Shown here: positions 24,092-33,463 of the stretch, in pieces
How the letters are laid out: each line of letters begins with the position of its first letter
Position numbering within the stretch: position 1 is the stretch's first letter
Origin: Clostridiales bacterium UBA2432
GTDB lineage: Bacteria; Bacillota; Clostridia; Lachnospirales; Vallitaleaceae
Reading direction: 5' to 3'
DNA: 60,989 nucleotides
NCBI GenBank assembly: GCA_002342805.1
Contig: DDQW01000057.1
Location: 1-60,989 of the forward strand
Translations under genes and position numbers: made by a program
Notes under the pieces: generated by a model
The model's database searches: none
What the model was told of the DNA's origin: nothing
What the model saw: the letters and a program-made list of their open reading frames with translations, nothing else

Positions 24092-25042
24092 TTAATCCTG
24101 CAACATTTGTTGAACTTGCTCATATGTTGGCATAATAGCAGCACTTCCATACTGGGTTGTTACATAAGCTGCCATTGTATTTGCAAACTTTACATATTCT
24201 TGTAGCTTATCAAATTCAATCTGTTCTAAGTCTCGACCATCTTCGATAATTTGGTACAACATTGCACCTAGATGGCTATCGCCGGCGCCAGTCGTATCGA
24301 CAGCTTGCACTTTAACACCAGGAAGGATAGCAAACTCACTTGCTCTTCGAATTCCGCATCCATCCGGGCCTAAGGTAACAATAATTAATGCAATGTTGTA
24401 TTGGTCATAGAGAATCTTAGACCCTTTTTCGATATCATTCTCACCTGTTAAAAACAACAATTCTTCTTCAGATATTTTCAACACATCGACTTGGTCCATG
24501 ACAGATAGAATTGTATTCTTGGCCTCATCCAATGACGGCCATAATGGCGGTCTTAAATTTGGATCATAACTAATGATAAGGTCTTTGTCTCTTGCCATCT
24601 TTAAACTCTTAAGCGTTGCACCTTTAACCGGTTCATCCGTTAAAGATAAGGATCCAAAGTGAAATACTTTTGCACCTTCAAAGATTTTCTCATGGATATC
24701 TTCTTTGGCAAGCATTAAATCTGCTCCCGGGTTTCGATAGAAACTAAAATCTCGGTCTCCGTCGTCCTTTAACGCAACAAAAGCAAGTGTTGTTGGCGTT
24801 TCTGATGTCATTTTCAAGTATTGACTATCGATGTTACAGGATTCTAGAAAACCTTTAAGATAGGTACCGAACATATCTTCGCCAACACATCCCACAAATC
24901 GACTACTGCGACCTAACTTAGTAACCGCCGCCAATACATTTGCCGGTGCACCACCGGCATTTCGTTCAAAAGAAACCTTATCCGTTCCTTTTAAGGGCGT
25001 AAAATCTATAAGCAATTCACCTAATGCAACAATATCTGCCAT
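24092..25042 (-). CDS. scrK: Fructokinase, PfkB family
   Basis: Phosphorylates fructose released from sucrose-6-phosphate. The 316 residues match PfkB/ribokinase enzymes. They show the N-terminal IVALGELLIDFTP, GGAPANVLAAVTKLG (sugar site), IISYDPNLRPPLW and the anion-hole/catalytic motif VDTTGAGDS near residue 255. The start is ATG 25042 with GGAGG at five bases; ATG 25054 contains that sequence. It lies in one direction with scrB, separated only by the flavodiiron gene. The substrate is inferred from the scrB/scrR context. Confidence 0.88.
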   Translation of the reverse strand: MADIVALGELLIDFTPLKGTDKVSFERNAGGAPANVLAAVTKLGRSSRFVGCVGEDMFGTYLKGFLESCNIDSQYLKMTSETPTTLAFVALKDDGDRDFSFYRNPGADLMLAKEDIHEKIFEGAKVFHFGSLSLTDEPVKGATLKSLKMARDKDLIISYDPNLRPPLWPSLDEAKNTILSVMDQVDVLKISEEELLFLTGENDIEKGSKILYDQYNIALIIVTLGPDGCGIRRASEFAILPGVKVQAVDTTGAGDSHLGAMLYQIIEDGRDLEQIEFDKLQEYVKFANTMAAYVTTQYGSAAIMPTYEQVQQMLQD

Positions 25043-25063
25043 GTTAACCTCCATACTAACGTC

Positions 25064-26251
25064 TTATTTTAATAAACTTTCTACAAGCGCCTTTGCTTGT
25101 GAAAAATCTTCTTCATCCGGATTCCATAAGGAAGAAATTGATTCTTCGATAACTTCAAATCCTGCATCTGCCATACTTTCTTTAAGAATCTTTACCGATT
25201 CACCGCTCCATCCGTAACAACCAAAGGTCGCGGCTTTTTTATTTTTAAATTTCAATGTTTTTAAGAAATGAATCCATCCATCAACACTTGATAGTATGTC
25301 ATTACCATTTGTCGGCGATCCAACAGCTACTGCCCTTGACTTAAAGACCTCTGTCATGATTTCATTTTTATCTGCTTTTGCACAATTAAATACTTTAACC
25401 ACGGTCTCAGGACTTACTTCACGAGCTGCTTCTGCTATCTTATGGGCAATTTTTGTTGTTCCTTCCCACATGGTATCATATACAATGGTTAATTGATCTT
25501 CTTGATAATTATTGGCCCAAGCAGCATATTTTTCGACAATTTGCATAGGATTATCCCGCCAAATCGCTCCATGACTTGGTGCAATAATATCAATCGGAAG
25601 ATTTAATGCAACAATTTCTTCTATTTTTCTAGCCACTAATGGAGAAAATGGATTAAGAATATTGGCATAGTACTTCATTGCTTCCTTTTCTAAGAGACAT
25701 TGGTCTGCTCGGTCATTGAAGAGTTCTTCCACTGCAAAGTGCTGACCAAAGGCGTCATTTGAAAACAAAATATTGTCGCCTGTCATATAGGTCGCCATAC
25801 TATCCGGCCAATGCAACATACGCATTTCAACAAAAATTAACTGTTTCCCATTACCGATGTCAACTGAATCTCCTGTTTTTACAACATTCATATTCCAATC
25901 ATGTTTACCGTATTGACCTTCTAAACTCTTAATCGCATTTGCCGTACAGTAAATCGGTGTATCCGGTATCTCTTTCATTAAATCAACAAGGGCTCCGGAA
26001 TGATCGACTTCTCCATGATTGACGACAATAAAATCAATCTCATTTAAATCAATTTCTTTTTTGAGATTATCAATAAATTCAAAACGATGAGGTGCCCAAA
26101 CCGTATCGATTAGAACTGTTTTTTCTTCTTGGATCAAGTATGCATTTTGACTTGAACCATTGTAAATCGAATAGTCATCACCATGAAAAGATTCTAATTC
26201 CCAATCAATATAGCCTAACCAGTGTACATTATTTTTTACTAATTGTTTCAT
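25064..26251 (-). CDS. FprA-type flavodiiron protein
   Basis: Reduces O2 to water, or NO to N2O, using FMN and a di-iron site; an oxygen/NO defence enzyme of anaerobes. The 395 residues have a metallo-beta-lactamase-like domain with NHGEVDHSG (His79, Glu81, Asp83, His84), MLHWPDS, SNDAFGQH and SPSHGAIW-type ligands (here APSHGAIW). A flavodoxin domain follows from about 255 (IVYDTMWEGTTKIA, SPTNGNDILSS). No fused rubredoxin is present. The start is ATG 26251 after AAGGAG. It stands between scrB and scrK in the same direction, which is an unusual place for it. Confidence 0.95.
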   Translation of the reverse strand: MKQLVKNNVHWLGYIDWELESFHGDDYSIYNGSSQNAYLIQEEKTVLIDTVWAPHRFEFIDNLKKEIDLNEIDFIVVNHGEVDHSGALVDLMKEIPDTPIYCTANAIKSLEGQYGKHDWNMNVVKTGDSVDIGNGKQLIFVEMRMLHWPDSMATYMTGDNILFSNDAFGQHFAVEELFNDRADQCLLEKEAMKYYANILNPFSPLVARKIEEIVALNLPIDIIAPSHGAIWRDNPMQIVEKYAAWANNYQEDQLTIVYDTMWEGTTKIAHKIAEAAREVSPETVVKVFNCAKADKNEIMTEVFKSRAVAVGSPTNGNDILSSVDGWIHFLKTLKFKNKKAATFGCYGWSGESVKILKESMADAGFEVIEESISSLWNPDEEDFSQAKALVESLLK

Positions 26252-26314
26252 AAATTCACTCCTTACTTGTTTCATCCTTATTTTGTTTCAACATATCGTA
26301 ACGAGTAAATTATA

Positions 26315-27727
26315 TCATATCAAAGAATAAAACTCCACATTGTATAAAGCAGTCTTTCCTTCAGACAAAAATACTATCTCTCTAGCATCTTCATCGGGAT
26401 CAATAAGGGCTGTAAATACGCGTTTTCCCCCATCGGCAAAAATCTCAATACTATATCGATCCATTAAGACTCGGAATGCAAGAGTTTCTTTCGGATCATC
26501 CTCTTGAACTTTTCGTATACCATTTGAATCAAAAATCCATTCATGCCTATGAACATTATAGCTTAATTGTGTAGAGTTGTTTTTACCTTTAGCTAATTCT
26601 ATGGTAAAGCTATTTGCTTTACTGATATCCACTTCAAAGCTTAGGTCAAAATGCTGTCCTGAAATATTGTCAAAAGACTCTCCTTCATTACAAATGACTT
26701 TTTCTTTAATATATTCCCCCTTATCTTGACGCAATTGATCAATACCTTCTATCGGTTTCTGAATGAGTTGTCCATCTTCAATTGTCAAGACACGGGGTGT
26801 GGCCATCATTCCTGCCCAACCATTTTCCAAGCGAACTGCATCATCTGCATCCCATGGACTCATCCATCCAATCATAATGCGTCGTCCTTTGGAATCTAAA
26901 AATGTTTGGGGGGCATAAAAGCTAAATCCACAGTCTAAATCACGTGTATAATTCCATTCGCCTTGACTGTTTTCTAAATCTACATTTCCCAGCTTGTAAA
27001 TTGTTGGGTGCATATTGGTTTCTTGTAAATCAATAATGGAAAGTATGAGGACATCCACATCTTGAAGTTTAAATAGGTCTGGGCATTCCCATATTTCTTC
27101 TCGACCTTTATCACTTTCAGCTATAATTCCGACATAATCCCATTGAATCAGATTATCGGAACGATATAAGAGCACCGCTCCACCTTGTTCTTTTGGTCTT
27201 CCGACAATAACACTCCAATAACTTCCTTTATATTCAAATACTTTAGGATCTCTAAAATCTTCCGGTTGAGAACCTTTGGGCAGATCTATTTCCTTTAGAA
27301 CTGGATTTGCTTCTAGCTTTTTAAAGGTTAATCCATCTTGACTAATAGCAATATTCTGATTTTGTCGAACGCGATTGTTCCGATCTAAGTGCCCTGTATA
27401 CATAATATAAAGTTCATCATTAATTTCAATAGCACTTCCTGAAAAGCATCCGTCACGTTCATAATCTTCTTCCGGTGCAAGGGCTACCGGCTTGTGTTCC
27501 CAATGAATCAAATCCTTGGATGTCGCATGCCCCCAATACATGGTATCCCAATGAATGCCATATGGATTATATTGATAATACAGATGATACTCCCCCTTAA
27601 AATAGCATAAGCCGTTGGGATCATTTATCCATCCAATAGGGGCAGTATAGTGAAATTTCGGGTGGTTTTTAGTGTTTTTTTTGTTTGTAGCAATGTAAAC
27701 ATTTGCCTTATCTAGTAGATTACTCAT
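26315..27727 (-). CDS. scrB: Sucrose-6-phosphate hydrolase (GH32)
   Basis: Cleaves sucrose-6-phosphate into glucose-6-phosphate and fructose. The 470 residues include all three GH32 catalytic markers: WINDPNG with nucleophile Asp36, FRDPKV (transition-state Asp) and WECPDLF (acid/base Glu). The C-terminal beta-sandwich ends with IEIFADGGKRVFTALI. The start ATG 27727 has AAAGGA upstream; 26 upstream codons cross the operator. No PTS sucrose permease (scrA) is in the window, so the phosphorylating uptake system must be elsewhere. It could also act on unphosphorylated sucrose or fructans. Confidence 0.93.
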   Translation of the reverse strand: MSNLLDKANVYIATNKKNTKNHPKFHYTAPIGWINDPNGLCYFKGEYHLYYQYNPYGIHWDTMYWGHATSKDLIHWEHKPVALAPEEDYERDGCFSGSAIEINDELYIMYTGHLDRNNRVRQNQNIAISQDGLTFKKLEANPVLKEIDLPKGSQPEDFRDPKVFEYKGSYWSVIVGRPKEQGGAVLLYRSDNLIQWDYVGIIAESDKGREEIWECPDLFKLQDVDVLILSIIDLQETNMHPTIYKLGNVDLENSQGEWNYTRDLDCGFSFYAPQTFLDSKGRRIMIGWMSPWDADDAVRLENGWAGMMATPRVLTIEDGQLIQKPIEGIDQLRQDKGEYIKEKVICNEGESFDNISGQHFDLSFEVDISKANSFTIELAKGKNNSTQLSYNVHRHEWIFDSNGIRKVQEDDPKETLAFRVLMDRYSIEIFADGGKRVFTALIDPDEDAREIVFLSEGKTALYNVEFYSLI

Positions 27728-27755
27728 TATGAATCCTTTCTTAGCGACCGTTAGT

Positions 27756-27767
27756 GAATACGTATTC
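27756..27767 (-). promoter_or_regulatory. scr operator 1
   Basis: GAATACGTATTC is a perfect CG-centred palindrome, as expected for LacI-family repressors. It covers about +3 to +14 of the scrB transcript. A near-copy lies at 27928-27939. Confidence 0.8.
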
Positions 27768-27776
27768 TTAAGATGG

Positions 27777-27805
27777 ATTATATTCTTCTTTTGGTCGTTT
27801 GTCAA
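27777..27805 (-). promoter_or_regulatory. scrB promoter
   Basis: Exact consensus TTGACA (27800-27805), 17 bases, TATAAT (27777-27782). It is the strongest-looking promoter in the window, consistent with a tightly repressed catabolic operon. Confidence 0.95.
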
Positions 27806-27927
27806 TACAAAATTGAAATATATCTGTATTTTTTTGTCTATTATGTTATATATTCATTAAAATTAAATAATAACTCTTTATTTTTCTTTTATTATATAGT
27901 ATTATAAACTCAAGAAAATAAAGATAA

Positions 27928-27939
27928 GAATTCGTATTC
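27928..27939 (+). promoter_or_regulatory. scr operator 2
   Basis: GAATTCGTATTC differs from operator 1 at one base and lies 44 bases before the scrR start. It is 172 bp from operator 1, so autoregulation and looping are possible. Confidence 0.7.
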
Positions 27940-27982
27940 TAATATAGTTCCTATTTATTAAAATGTTAATGGAGATGATTTT

Positions 27983-28960
27983 ATGAAACTGACTATGAAA
28001 GATATTGCACGACTGGCCAATGTTTCCCAACCAACTGTTTCTCGAGTTATTAACGGCAATCCAAATGTTGACAAGACATTAGCCAAACGCGTTATGAAAG
28101 TGATTGAGGAATCAAATTTTACTGTAAATAAGGCTGCGCAAACTCTGAAAAGTAGCCAATCCTTTTTGGTTGGTGTCTGTGTCACCGATTTATCTAATCC
28201 TTATTTCATGGAAGTCATTCAAGCAATGGAACAAGACGCCCGCGAGGCTGGATATAACATTATCATTCACAATAGTATGCATAATCCGATAAAAGAGTGG
28301 GAAAACGTTCAAAATTTCTTATCACGTCAAGTGGATGGAATTTTGCTCGTTCCTTTCGGCGATTATAATATCGAAAAGCTCAAGCAAGTCAATGTTCCCA
28401 TTGTTATAACAACACAGATTAAAGAAGACTTTGACAGTGTTTCTGTCTGCCACAAAGAAGGCGTCAAGCTCGTTGCCGACCATCTCGTGTCACAAGGACA
28501 TCAGAAAATCGGATATATCGGTCCTCCAAATGATGAAAAGCTTATTTTTTTCAAAAAAGCATTATATAACAACGGTATTCATTTTAATGATAAGCGTATT
28601 ATCCCACTAACTCCCGGTCAAGAATCAGCCTTTGATATTCACCAAAATATTGAATACTATTTGTCTGAACACTCTACTTTTGATATGTCTGCTATATTTT
28701 GCTATAACGATGTAACCGCCCTTGAATTTATGCGATTGACAAGTCAAGAAAACTATCATGTCCCAGAAAATATAGCTGTGGTTGGTTTCGATGATTCACT
28801 GATTTCTAAGATTTTTGAGATTTCAAGTATTCACCAACCCATTGAAGAGATGACAAAAACAGCCTTTAAACTTCTTTTATCTCGAATAAAAGACAATTCA
28901 AAAGAGACGACGTCGATTGAATTGCCTCCAAAACTGATTGTACGCAAAAGTTCCACATAA
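27983..28960 (+). CDS. scrR: LacI-family transcriptional repressor of sucrose genes
   Basis: A 325-residue regulator. The N-terminal LacI helix-turn-helix is TMKDIARLANVSQPTVSRVI, with the hinge around VNKAAQTLKSSQS, then a periplasmic-binding-protein-like effector domain (VGVCVTDLSNPYFMEV, VGFDDSLISKIF). It is transcribed divergently from scrB across a 255-bp region with two GAATNCGTATTC sites. Assignment as ScrR rests on that context; its inducer cannot be read. The ATG follows GGAGATGATTTT. Confidence 0.9.
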   Translation: MKLTMKDIARLANVSQPTVSRVINGNPNVDKTLAKRVMKVIEESNFTVNKAAQTLKSSQSFLVGVCVTDLSNPYFMEVIQAMEQDAREAGYNIIIHNSMHNPIKEWENVQNFLSRQVDGILLVPFGDYNIEKLKQVNVPIVITTQIKEDFDSVSVCHKEGVKLVADHLVSQGHQKIGYIGPPNDEKLIFFKKALYNNGIHFNDKRIIPLTPGQESAFDIHQNIEYYLSEHSTFDMSAIFCYNDVTALEFMRLTSQENYHVPENIAVVGFDDSLISKIFEISSIHQPIEEMTKTAFKLLLSRIKDNSKETTSIELPPKLIVRKSST

Positions 28961-28973
28961 AAAAGCTTCACAT

Positions 28974-29004
28974 AAAAAAAGAATCGAAAATTCGATTCTT
29001 TTTT
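28974..29004. terminator. Convergent terminator between scrR and truA
   Basis: GAATCGAA (28981-28988) pairs with TTCGATTC (28991-28998), with A/T-runs on both sides that extend the stem and give a T-run on either strand. Confidence 0.88.
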
Positions 29005-29022
29005 GTTATGTTATAGGTTTGA

Positions 29023-29763
29023 CTAATAAAACACTTTTTCCAATACTAACCCATTCGCTTCAACTAAAAATCCAGCATCTGCTCGCTTTTTATATTCAAA
29101 AACATCTGTAATGGATGCTACTTTTCGCTGTCCGGTTCCGATTTCAACAAGGGTCCCGATTAGAATCCGAATCATGTGATATAAAAAGCCATCGCCGGTA
29201 AAATAGAAACGTAAGAAATCATCATCTTCAACAATTTCAATGTCTTCAATGGTACGTGTCGTTGATTTTTTCGTTTTATCCGAGGAAAATCCCGCAAAAT
29301 CATGAGTTCCTTTAATCAGTTCAATACCTTGTCGAACTTGATCCATATTCAATCGTTCATCAAGAGCCGTCATATATTGACGTTCAAATACCGGCTTCAC
29401 GCCTTTATAGGCTTTATAAAAAGTAAAGGAATAGTTCTTTTTCACAGCATTTAATCGGCTATGAAATTGATCAGGCGCTTCTTCCATAAATAGTATTGCA
29501 ATATCCTCCGGCAAATATTCATTTAACTCTTTTCGACATTTTTGTAATTTTTTCGTCTTTTTCTGAAGATGAAAGTTCGCTACCATCCCTTTGGCATGAA
29601 CCCCTTTATCTGTTCGACCGGCACCAATAACTTGTACCTCTTCTTCAAAATATTTACTTAATGTTTCATCCAACTTATGTTGAATCGTCTTGGATGCATT
29701 CTTGTTTCGTTGCCATCCACTGTATTTGGTACCTTCAAATGCTACGATCATTCTAATATTCAT
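29023..29763 (-). CDS. truA: tRNA pseudouridine(38-40) synthase TruA
   Basis: Makes pseudouridine in the anticodon arm of many tRNAs. The 246 residues have the family core: MIVAFEGTKYSGWQRN, the catalytic GAGRTDKGVHA with Asp52, FHSRLNAVKKNYSF, HDFAGFSSDK and the C-terminal FLYHMIRILIGTLVEIG. It keeps all expected motif residues, unlike the second copy at 48889-49635. The ATG has GGAG upstream. It follows the ABC/two-component operon by 37 bases. Confidence 0.95.
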   Translation of the reverse strand: MNIRMIVAFEGTKYSGWQRNKNASKTIQHKLDETLSKYFEEEVQVIGAGRTDKGVHAKGMVANFHLQKKTKKLQKCRKELNEYLPEDIAILFMEEAPDQFHSRLNAVKKNYSFTFYKAYKGVKPVFERQYMTALDERLNMDQVRQGIELIKGTHDFAGFSSDKTKKSTTRTIEDIEIVEDDDFLRFYFTGDGFLYHMIRILIGTLVEIGTGQRKVASITDVFEYKKRADAGFLVEANGLVLEKVFY

Positions 29764-29800
29764 ATGTACTCCAAACTTTCTTTCTAAAATTATTATCCAA

Positions 29801-30151
29801 TTATTTAATCACTGTGCTTATCATACCACATTTTCTAGAAATGTCATCACTTATTTTGTACCAATACTGAACAGTATTTTCTAAACGATAATAGTGAAGA
29901 ACATATGCAAGAGATAGAGGGAGCAATAAAGCACATGCTATATAGATCTCCCAACGCCCAAAAACAAAGCTTACTATGTATAAACTTAAGAATGCAAATA
30001 AGGTAAACAACATAACAAGTAAATGGCATAAACGTTCATGTTGCAGGCGTTGTATCTGCCGCTCATGATAATCGATTACCGACTCTTTAATTGTATTTTG
30101 CTTAAGAATTTTTTCTATATATGCGGTGTGATCTTTCATAAATCGTATCAT
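29801..30151 (-). CDS. Small membrane protein, unknown
   Basis: 116 residues. The first 40 are a charged helical stretch rich in His/Gln/Arg (YHERQIQRLQHERL). Two or three hydrophobic segments follow (LLVMLFTLFAFLSLYIVSFVF and IYIACALLLPLSLAYVL), then a short cytoplasmic tail. No family recognised. Its ATG overlaps the stop of the 153-residue gene (ATGA), so it is the last gene of the overlapping operon and probably translationally coupled. Confidence 0.65.
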   Translation of the reverse strand: MIRFMKDHTAYIEKILKQNTIKESVIDYHERQIQRLQHERLCHLLVMLFTLFAFLSLYIVSFVFGRWEIYIACALLLPLSLAYVLHYYRLENTVQYWYKISDDISRKCGMISTVIK

Positions 30152-30609
30152 GCTTTCGCCTCCAAAACATGAACTTCTCGTGAATATAATATACTTATCA
30201 TGATAATAATGCTAATATCAATGACTACTGAAATCCCAATCGAAATATAGCTTGTATATGCAATGATTTTTCCCGTCGTTAATCCGGAAAGTATACTTGG
30301 ACTCTCATTGCTAACAATATTTTGAATAAAAAATAGCATTCCGAATCTTAAAGCAACCTGAATCATCATCAAAATTAGACTAATAATAGACATCATTTGT
30401 CTCCACTTAATAAAACTTATAAGCAATCCAATAATAATAGCGAATGTAAGTATCCAGCGAACAATCTGGTTGAATTGCATGATAAGTAAAATATAATCAT
30501 GATTAATAAAACGCATCATAAACCTTAGCCCAATATCAGCCAAAAATGAATATACGACTCTAATTATAACAAGTATCAAAACTGACAAATACACTTTTTT
30601 TCTAGACAT
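30148..30609 (-). CDS. Four-helix membrane protein, unknown
   Basis: 153 residues with about four membrane helices: VLILVIIRVVYSFLADI; ILTFAIIIGLLISFI; MSIISLILMMIQVALRFGMLFFI; and GISVVIDISIIIMISI. No motif recognised. It begins 10 bases after the OmpR-type regulator gene in the same operon and overlaps the following small membrane protein gene. A role with the ABC transporter or kinase is inference only. Confidence 0.7.
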   Translation of the reverse strand: MSRKKVYLSVLILVIIRVVYSFLADIGLRFMMRFINHDYILLIMQFNQIVRWILTFAIIIGLLISFIKWRQMMSIISLILMMIQVALRFGMLFFIQNIVSNESPSILSGLTTGKIIAYTSYISIGISVVIDISIIIMISILYSREVHVLEAKA

Positions 30610-30619
30610 TTTACTCCCC

Positions 30620-31306
30620 TTATCCTATATTAAATCGATAGCCGGCTCCCCAAACGGTTTCAATGAAACCGTCGGGAATTTTATCGCGTAGTTTACCAAT
30701 GTGGACGGTTACTGTTGCTGTATCCACGTAACTATCTAGCCCCCAAATTCGATCCAAGATGATTTCTTTACTAAATACTTGGTCCGGATTGTTGGCAAAA
30801 AAAACGAGAATATCATACTCTTTCGTTGTGAGGTTCACTTCTTTATTATTAACCAGAACACGCCTAGCATCTAATTGTATGGTTAAGTTTCGAATGGTCA
30901 CTTCTTTTTTCTTAACCCCGCCATGCGTTAACCGTTCATATCTGGCCAAATGCGCCTTGACCCTAGCGACCAGTTCGCTCGGGCTAAAAGGCTTCGTTAT
31001 GAAATCATCGGCACCAAGACCTAAGCCACGAATTTTATCAATGTCTTCTTTTTTTGCAGTAACCATAAGGATCGGAACATCCACGTCATTTCTGACCGCT
31101 TTGATGATTGAAAATCCATCGATTTCAGGCAACATCAAATCCAGTATAATAAGATCATACGGGTTGCTGCGAATCATGGTCACTGCCTTTTGACCACTAT
31201 GAACGAGTTCCACCGCATAACCACTGATCTCAAGATAATCTCTCTCTAACTCAGCAATACTGACTTCATCTTCTACAATAAGAATCTTTTTATTTTCTAT
31301 CTCCAT
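30620..31306 (-). CDS. OmpR-family response regulator
   Basis: 228 residues. The receiver has Asp12/Asp13-type acid pocket in VEDE, phospho-acceptor Asp56 in IILDLMLPEIDG, and MVTAK and TKPFSPSEL. A winged helix follows, with LTTKEYDILVFFANN and an end of VWGAGYRFNIG. Its start overlaps the kinase gene by 17 bases. It is the partner of the kinase at 31290-32741. The likely target is the operon's own upstream region, which has phased TTTAGA repeats at 35246-35297. Confidence 0.93.
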   Translation of the reverse strand: MEIENKKILIVEDEVSIAELERDYLEISGYAVELVHSGQKAVTMIRSNPYDLIILDLMLPEIDGFSIIKAVRNDVDVPILMVTAKKEDIDKIRGLGLGADDFITKPFSPSELVARVKAHLARYERLTHGGVKKKEVTIRNLTIQLDARRVLVNNKEVNLTTKEYDILVFFANNPDQVFSKEIILDRIWGLDSYVDTATVTVHIGKLRDKIPDGFIETVWGAGYRFNIG

Positions 31307-32741
31307 CCGTCTTCTCCTTGTTGAATATCATTGTGATCTTTGTCCCTCTACCTTTTGATGATGCCGCTATTATCTTACCATGATGTCCATCAATAATTTG
31401 TTTTACAATTGCTAGGCCCAGACCTGAACCTCCTGTTTTGGTATTCCTCGACATATCTGTCCGATAGAAGATTGTAAAGACTTGCTTAAGTTCTTCCTCG
31501 ACCATACCAATGCCATTATCTTTCACTGCAATGCTAATGGTATCATCATTATTTTCCAGAATAATCTCTACTTTTTTTTGAGCAGAATCATTGTAGTAAA
31601 AGCTGTTTTGCACAAGATTTTGTAGTACACGACGGATTTGCAAGGCGTCAATATTTGCAACAGGACTTGTAGCACTATTGTTTGTATAGGTCAGCTCAAC
31701 TTTTCCGACCTCACTATATTCGATAGCTGCTTCTTGAACATAGTCACGTATAAATCGCTCCATATTTATATAGGTAAATTCAAAAGGTAATTTTTTCAAA
31801 TCTAATTTTGAAAAAGTGAAAAGATCATCAATCATTCGATCCATATCAAGGCTTTTTTGATGAATGACTTTCAAGTATCTTTCCTGTTTTTCCGGTGTGT
31901 TTGCAACTCCATCTAAGATGCCTTCAACATATCCTTTTATTGAGGTCATGGGTGTTTTCAAATCATGTGAAATACTCGATATCAGTTCTTTACGGTTATT
32001 TTCATACTGGACTTGACGGTCAATCGAGGCTTTCAGTTCCTGTCGCATACGTTCATAAGATCGGATTACTTTCCCCATTTCATCATTGGACTTTGAGTAT
32101 AGTTTAAATTCCAAATTCCCTTGCCCAATCTCTTGGGCACCTTTATCTAACTCTTTCAAGGGTTTTATAATGGATTTTTGGGTTAATAGAATAAGCGGTA
32201 GTGTCATTAAGACAATTAAGAGTAAAATTGCCACCCCGATTCCACGACGGACTTCAGCGTTAAAATCAACGACTTCTGTCACATCCATAAGAACGTAATA
32301 AAGAACAGGTTCTTGATCGATTGTAAATGTAAAATTTGTAAATACATAATGGTATCCATTCATAACAAAACCTTCTTCATGATTATCGGAAGGATATAGA
32401 TTACGGCGAAGAAGGTCTTCAGGATAATCATCGACAACCACCCAATCATCTTTATATACAACAACAAGACTGCTGCTTATCGCTGACAGTCTTTTGTCGA
32501 TTGCTTCTATAAATTCTACATCAACCAATGTTTCAGGTTCATATTTTTCAGCGTGTTTAATCTCAGCCATCACATCCATGACTTCTACAAAGACTTGATC
32601 CGGAGTGCTTTCATCCAAGACAATATCTGATATCTGTTTGGCAAATCGTCCAACCCCAGCAAAGATAGATAGGACAAGAACTCCCGCACTAAGAAGCACA
32701 CATAAAACATATGTAATGAGTAGTTTTAATCGAATTGACAT
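31290..32741 (-). CDS. Sensor histidine kinase
   Basis: 483 residues: helix 1 (5-27), an extracytoplasmic sensor of about 130 residues (30-165), helix 2 (166-186), HAMP (187-240), HisKA with His259 in SISHDLKTPMTS, and an ATPase domain with NLVQNSFYY, DNGIGM and GSGLGLAIVKQ. The sensor is acidic (Asp/Glu rich) and of no recognised fold. It overlaps the ABC permease gene by 16 bases and the regulator gene by 17, so the whole set is translated as a coupled unit. Confidence 0.93.
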   Translation of the reverse strand: MSIRLKLLITYVLCVLLSAGVLVLSIFAGVGRFAKQISDIVLDESTPDQVFVEVMDVMAEIKHAEKYEPETLVDVEFIEAIDKRLSAISSSLVVVYKDDWVVVDDYPEDLLRRNLYPSDNHEEGFVMNGYHYVFTNFTFTIDQEPVLYYVLMDVTEVVDFNAEVRRGIGVAILLLIVLMTLPLILLTQKSIIKPLKELDKGAQEIGQGNLEFKLYSKSNDEMGKVIRSYERMRQELKASIDRQVQYENNRKELISSISHDLKTPMTSIKGYVEGILDGVANTPEKQERYLKVIHQKSLDMDRMIDDLFTFSKLDLKKLPFEFTYINMERFIRDYVQEAAIEYSEVGKVELTYTNNSATSPVANIDALQIRRVLQNLVQNSFYYNDSAQKKVEIILENNDDTISIAVKDNGIGMVEEELKQVFTIFYRTDMSRNTKTGGSGLGLAIVKQIIDGHHGKIIAASSKGRGTKITMIFNKEKTDGDRK

Positions 32742-33463
32742 AAGCTTTCTTCCTTTTTCTCAAAGAGTAACAATCCTACTGTAAATACTATTATATAATA
32801 GGCTACTGTAGATAACAACACATTCACGCTACTAAAGTTAAAAAGCATATGATAATTTGTAATCACCGTTGTCATCGAAATCGATTTAATCATTGGCACA
32901 TATATTGATACTAAACTTAATCCAACATAGGCAGCATAAGCAATGATAATGCTAAGTCCCGTATTTTTTAATAAGAGAGCTAAGAAGTTACCAATCAAAC
33001 TAATTAATCCAAGAACAACCATTGCACCTAAATATTGACCTATCGTTCTGCCAAGACCTGTTAGGTCGAAACCATCCACAAACATACTGATCAATATGGA
33101 AAATATAAGCTGATTCACTAAAACGGCACCAATGATTACCCATACTGCTAGAATTTTGCTAAGAAAAATTTTTGTTCTGGATATGGGTAACAAATACATA
33201 TTTTTCATTGTTCCTCGCGTAAAATCAATCGCCTGACTTTGACCTGCAAAATAGATGGCCAACAAAGGTAACATAAAGGTCATCATAGTTGATAAACTAG
33301 CTCCGACAAACTGGGTACCTGAATAAATTGATATATTAAATATGTTTTCCGCCGAAGCATACACCAGTGCAAGACCAAAAAAGATTGCTGTATATATAAT
33401 TAAAAACACTTTTGTATTTCGCTTTTTGATGAGTTTACTAAGTTCTACTTTGACCAGTTCCAT
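32726..33463 (-). CDS. ABC-2 type transporter permease
   Basis: 245 residues with about six membrane helices. The N-terminus (MELVKVELSKLIKKRNTKVF) is typical of ABC-2 permeases of the BcrB/NatB kind, as are the FTRGTMKNMYLLPISRTKIFLSKI cytoplasmic loop and later LALLLKNTGLSIIIAY. The start ATG 33463 lies seven bases after GAGGTG, inside the ATPase gene's last codons (26-base overlap). It forms the transporter with the ATPase at 33438. The substrate is unknown; drug, bacitracin-like or ion export is usual for such pairs with a two-component system. Confidence 0.88.
   Translation of the reverse strand: MELVKVELSKLIKKRNTKVFLIIYTAIFFGLALVYASAENIFNISIYSGTQFVGASLSTMMTFMLPLLAIYFAGQSQAIDFTRGTMKNMYLLPISRTKIFLSKILAVWVIIGAVLVNQLIFSILISMFVDGFDLTGLGRTIGQYLGAMVVLGLISLIGNFLALLLKNTGLSIIIAYAAYVGLSLVSIYVPMIKSISMTTVITNYHMLFNFSSVNVLLSTVAYYIIVFTVGLLLFEKKEESLCQFD

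Noticed and set aside
28946..28980. Tandem CACATAAAAAA duplication at the scrR end
   Set aside because: Two short copies with one mismatch in an A-rich tract; likely slippage, no function evident.
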